A stretch of 64,000 nucleotides of DNA from Sediminibacterium magnilacihabitans (GTDB taxonomy: Bacteria > Bacteroidota > Bacteroidia > Chitinophagales > Chitinophagaceae): positions 1 to 64,000 of the forward strand of contig PVEQ01000010.1 of the NCBI GenBank assembly GCA_002973575.1, read 5' to 3'. Of the stretch, positions 61,834 through 64,000 are shown piece by piece. The notes under the pieces were generated by a model. That model made no database searches. It saw only the letters and a list, made by a program, of their open reading frames with translations, and was not told the origin of the DNA. Numbering within the stretch: position 1 is the stretch's first letter; the number at the start of each line of letters is the position of its first letter. The translations under genes were made by a program, and so were the position numbers.

Positions 61834-62936
61834 CAGTTTATATCCATCAATTATCTAATTGGCCCCATTTTACCTGGCAGCAAGAGCTGGTGGCCCCCTT
61901 GTTGGCTGAAGTGCGTTACAAGCAAGGCCGGTTATTGGGGCGCATGGAAAGTTTGGGCTTCCGCTTGCAGGCAGAGGCGAATCTCCGAACGCTTACCCTG
62001 GATGTACTGAAGTCAAGCGAAATTGAAGGGGAGTTATTGGATGCCGACCAGGTCCGGTCTTCTATTGCCCGCAGACTGGGTATGGATATCGCCGGACTGG
62101 TACCGGCAGACCGCCATGTGGAGGGAGTGGTAGAAATGATGCTCGATGCTACGCAACATTACAAGCAAGCATTATCTGCCGACAGGCTTTTTGGTTGGCA
62201 TGCCGCCCTGTTTCCTACGGGCAGGAGTGGCATGCATAAAATTGTAGTGGCGGCCTGGAGGGATAATCAAAAAGAGGATCCGATGCAGGTAGTTTCCGGG
62301 GCCACAGGAAGGGAGAAGATCCATTTCCAGGCACCGGATGCCGACAGGTTAGATGAAGAGATGACTCGTTTTATCCGTTGGTTCAATGAGGATATAAAGA
62401 TGGATGGCGTACTGAAAGCGGCGGTTGCGCATCTTTGGTTTGTAACCATCCACCCTTTCGATGATGGCAACGGGCGTATAGCCCGTGCTATTGCAGATAT
62501 GCAACTTTCCCGCGCAGATGAATCGGTTCAACGGTTCTATAGCATGAGTGCGCAAATCAGGAAAGAAAGAAACGCCTATTATGATGTTTTGGAAAACACA
62601 CAAAAGGGGTCCATGGATATTACAGCATGGCTGGTATGGTTTTTAGAATGTTTTAATCGTGCTATAACGGCCACAGATGAAACGCTCGCTTTGGTACTGA
62701 AAAAAGCGCGGTTCTGGGAAAAGCATGCTACTACGCTGTTGAATGAACGGCAACAATTGATGCTGAACAAGCTACTGGATGGTTTTGAGGGAAAATTGAA
62801 TACTTCCAAATGGGCCAAGATCACCAAAACATCACAGGATACGGCATTGAGAGATATACAAGACTTAGTGAATAAAGCAATATTGACGAAAGAACCCGGC
62901 GGAGGAAGGAGTACGAGTTATACAATTTCAGAATAA
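61830..62936 (+). CDS. Fic-family protein (predicted AMP transferase, class II)
   Basis: Fic-domain protein of 368 aa from the ATG at 61830 (MAVYIHQLSNWPHFTW). The N-terminal domain (1-75, DUF4172-like) carries the inhibitory motif S62-SEI-E66-G67, in which the Glu blocks ATP in the resting state (class II Fic). The active site HPFDDGNGRIAR is complete at residues 208-219 and the flap is near 135-165. A C-terminal winged-helix-like part (about 290-368, KWAKITKTSQDTALRDIQDLV) could bind DNA. It should transfer AMP to a protein hydroxyl; the target is unknown. A six-half-site array overlaps its start, which suggests autoregulation. Confidence 0.92.
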   Translation: MAVYIHQLSNWPHFTWQQELVAPLLAEVRYKQGRLLGRMESLGFRLQAEANLRTLTLDVLKSSEIEGELLDADQVRSSIARRLGMDIAGLVPADRHVEGVVEMMLDATQHYKQALSADRLFGWHAALFPTGRSGMHKIVVAAWRDNQKEDPMQVVSGATGREKIHFQAPDADRLDEEMTRFIRWFNEDIKMDGVLKAAVAHLWFVTIHPFDDGNGRIARAIADMQLSRADESVQRFYSMSAQIRKERNAYYDVLENTQKGSMDITAWLVWFLECFNRAITATDETLALVLKKARFWEKHATTLLNERQQLMLNKLLDGFEGKLNTSKWAKITKTSQDTALRDIQDLVNKAILTKEPGGGRSTSYTISE

Positions 62937-62943
62937 ACGCCTC

Positions 62944-63774
62944 TTACCACTGAATGGGTTCGTTGCGTTCTTTGGCATACGCCTTCGAGTAGTCCAGTTT
63001 TTGGGGGCGATGCGTGGCTACAAACTCGATGCCTTGTAAAATAAACCGCATGAAAGAAGGGTCTGAATAAAGTTTTTTATCATGCCCCAATGTTGTCATC
63101 CAGGCCAGGCCGCCGTCGTAATAGTTGTGCCAGCCGGCAGGATAATAATCTTTGAAACTGCCCATATTCAATTTGATGTTATCGTGCGGTTTAAGAGTCG
63201 TTACATCGTGCACCAAAAAAGTATGAATAGACGGATAGAGTTCCTTTTCAAAATAGCACTCGTCTTCAACGTCCCAAACCGTTGGCATACCTGCTACCGA
63301 AGGGTGATTTTTGTCCACAATCCGCACTTTGAACTTTTGAAAAGGTGCATGCCATGAAAACGTGCCGCCCGTGAATTGCTTGAACCAGGTCCAATCGCGT
63401 TCGGTGGCTATCGCCGAATGAATACCAACCAGGCCTCCGCCCGCTTCGATGTATTGTCTAAATGCCAAACGTTGTTCTTCCGTGTCGAACACCTCATTAT
63501 TGGTACTTGGGAAAATCAGAAGATGGTATTTCGATAAATTTTCTCTCGTAAATACCGAGGGGTTAGTTGAAGTATCTACTTTAAAGCCGTATTTCTTGCC
63601 CAGGTCTTGCAGACCAGCCACAGCGGAAGGGATATTGTCGTGAACATAGCCCTTGCCATTTTTCGAATACACCAATACGCTCAGTTTTTTCCAATCAATT
63701 GCTTTTTGTTTTTGAGAAAATCCGCAAATGGCGGATAGTGATGCGACTAGAAAGATTAGCATTTGTCTTTTCAT
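62944..63774 (-). CDS. Exported ThuA-domain protein
   Basis: ThuA-like protein of 276 aa with a signal peptide (MLIFLVASLSAICGFSQ). Blocks include VLVYSKNGKGYVHDNIPSAV, LLIFPSTNNEVFDTEEQRLAFRQYIEAGGGLVGIHSA, AGMPTVWDVEDECYF and GGLAWMTTLGHD. It has the class I glutamine amidotransferase-like fold without a clear nucleophilic Cys, as usual in this family. It is related at low identity to the ThuA protein at 2437. It is convergent with fic (7-bp gap). Upstream, 63775-64000 shows no gene. Confidence 0.85.
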   Translation of the reverse strand: MKRQMLIFLVASLSAICGFSQKQKAIDWKKLSVLVYSKNGKGYVHDNIPSAVAGLQDLGKKYGFKVDTSTNPSVFTRENLSKYHLLIFPSTNNEVFDTEEQRLAFRQYIEAGGGLVGIHSAIATERDWTWFKQFTGGTFSWHAPFQKFKVRIVDKNHPSVAGMPTVWDVEDECYFEKELYPSIHTFLVHDVTTLKPHDNIKLNMGSFKDYYPAGWHNYYDGGLAWMTTLGHDKKLYSDPSFMRFILQGIEFVATHRPQKLDYSKAYAKERNEPIQW

Positions 63775-64000
63775 CGTTTCTTGAATTGTTCGTATAGAAG
63801 TATCTAAATTAGATCAATTATTCTATTGATCTTCAATGATATTGACGTGTACTTATCTTGAATATGCTTGTTTGTACCTGATTCATTCCAATATTTCCAA
63901 GCCCTGTTTCTTATACTGATACTTACCGAATCTTTCTTACGTTTTTTATTACTGATGGTCGGCGGGCTCCATGGATAACAACAAGGATAATAATTTCCAT

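Overview
The window looks like chromosomal DNA of a Bacteroidota bacterium, most likely in or near the family Chitinophagaceae (Niastella/Chitinophaga type). This rests on protein style: a TonB receptor with an N-terminal carboxypeptidase-like domain, ThuA and Gfo/Idh/MocA secreted enzymes, a bacterial GH3-family protein, a PcrA-type helicase and a KdnB/KdsB pair. It also rests on promoters with the Bacteroidota -7 box TAnnTTTG and on the near absence of Shine-Dalgarno sequences. I see no rRNA, tRNA, IS element, prophage or CRISPR array. Gene order is ordinary, with many tight operons.

Layout. 0.1-2.4 kb: a Tat-exported TIM-barrel sugar isomerase, a four-helix membrane protein and an FNR-like regulator. 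2.4-7.9 kb (minus): a compact operon for hydroxy-acid/glycerate use (permease, 2-hydroxyacid dehydrogenase, glycerate kinase, cupin, ThuA) headed by a GNAT acetyltransferase. 7.9-13.8 kb: DinB protein with a broken response-regulator tail behind it, secreted oxidoreductase, amidohydrolase, membrane proteins, methyltransferase. 13.8-20.4 kb (minus): RhlE helicase, KdnB, response regulator, Hpt protein, KdsB, fatty acid hydroxylase, DnaN, response regulator. 20.5-32 kb: RecX, omega-amidase, NagA, S41 protease, ThiL, inositol monophosphatase, GH3, cyclophilin, LysE, MtgA and a nicotinamide-riboside salvage pair. 32-40.7 kb: membrane glycosyltransferase, UvrD/PcrA, NarL regulator, penicillin-acylase family protein, DUF3820 and a nucleoid-associated protein.

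40.8-53.1 kb is the most informative part. It is an eight-gene assimilatory sulfate reduction and cysteine operon (cysH-cysD-cysN-cysE-cysK-cobA-cysJ-cysI) ending at a 19-bp-stem terminator, with a TonB receptor facing it from the other side. Between a good promoter and cysH lies a 38-codon ORF with five consecutive cysteine codons and a further Cys-Cys pair. This is the expected form of a cysteine-sensing leader peptide. CysH has the four iron-sulfur cysteines of APS reductases, and the operon has no cysC, so sulfate is probably reduced through APS directly. The TonB receptor also has a long, hairpin-rich leader with a short ORF, preceded by a strong minus-strand terminator with no gene feeding it.

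53.5-64 kb: DoxX-like protein, a cyclase-family enzyme with altered metal ligands, small unknown proteins, a GH39-like glycosidase, a CHRD lipoprotein, a PQQ dehydrogenase with cytochrome c domain, a class II Fic protein preceded by a regular array of six half-sites, and a second ThuA protein. All functions are read from sequence motifs alone.
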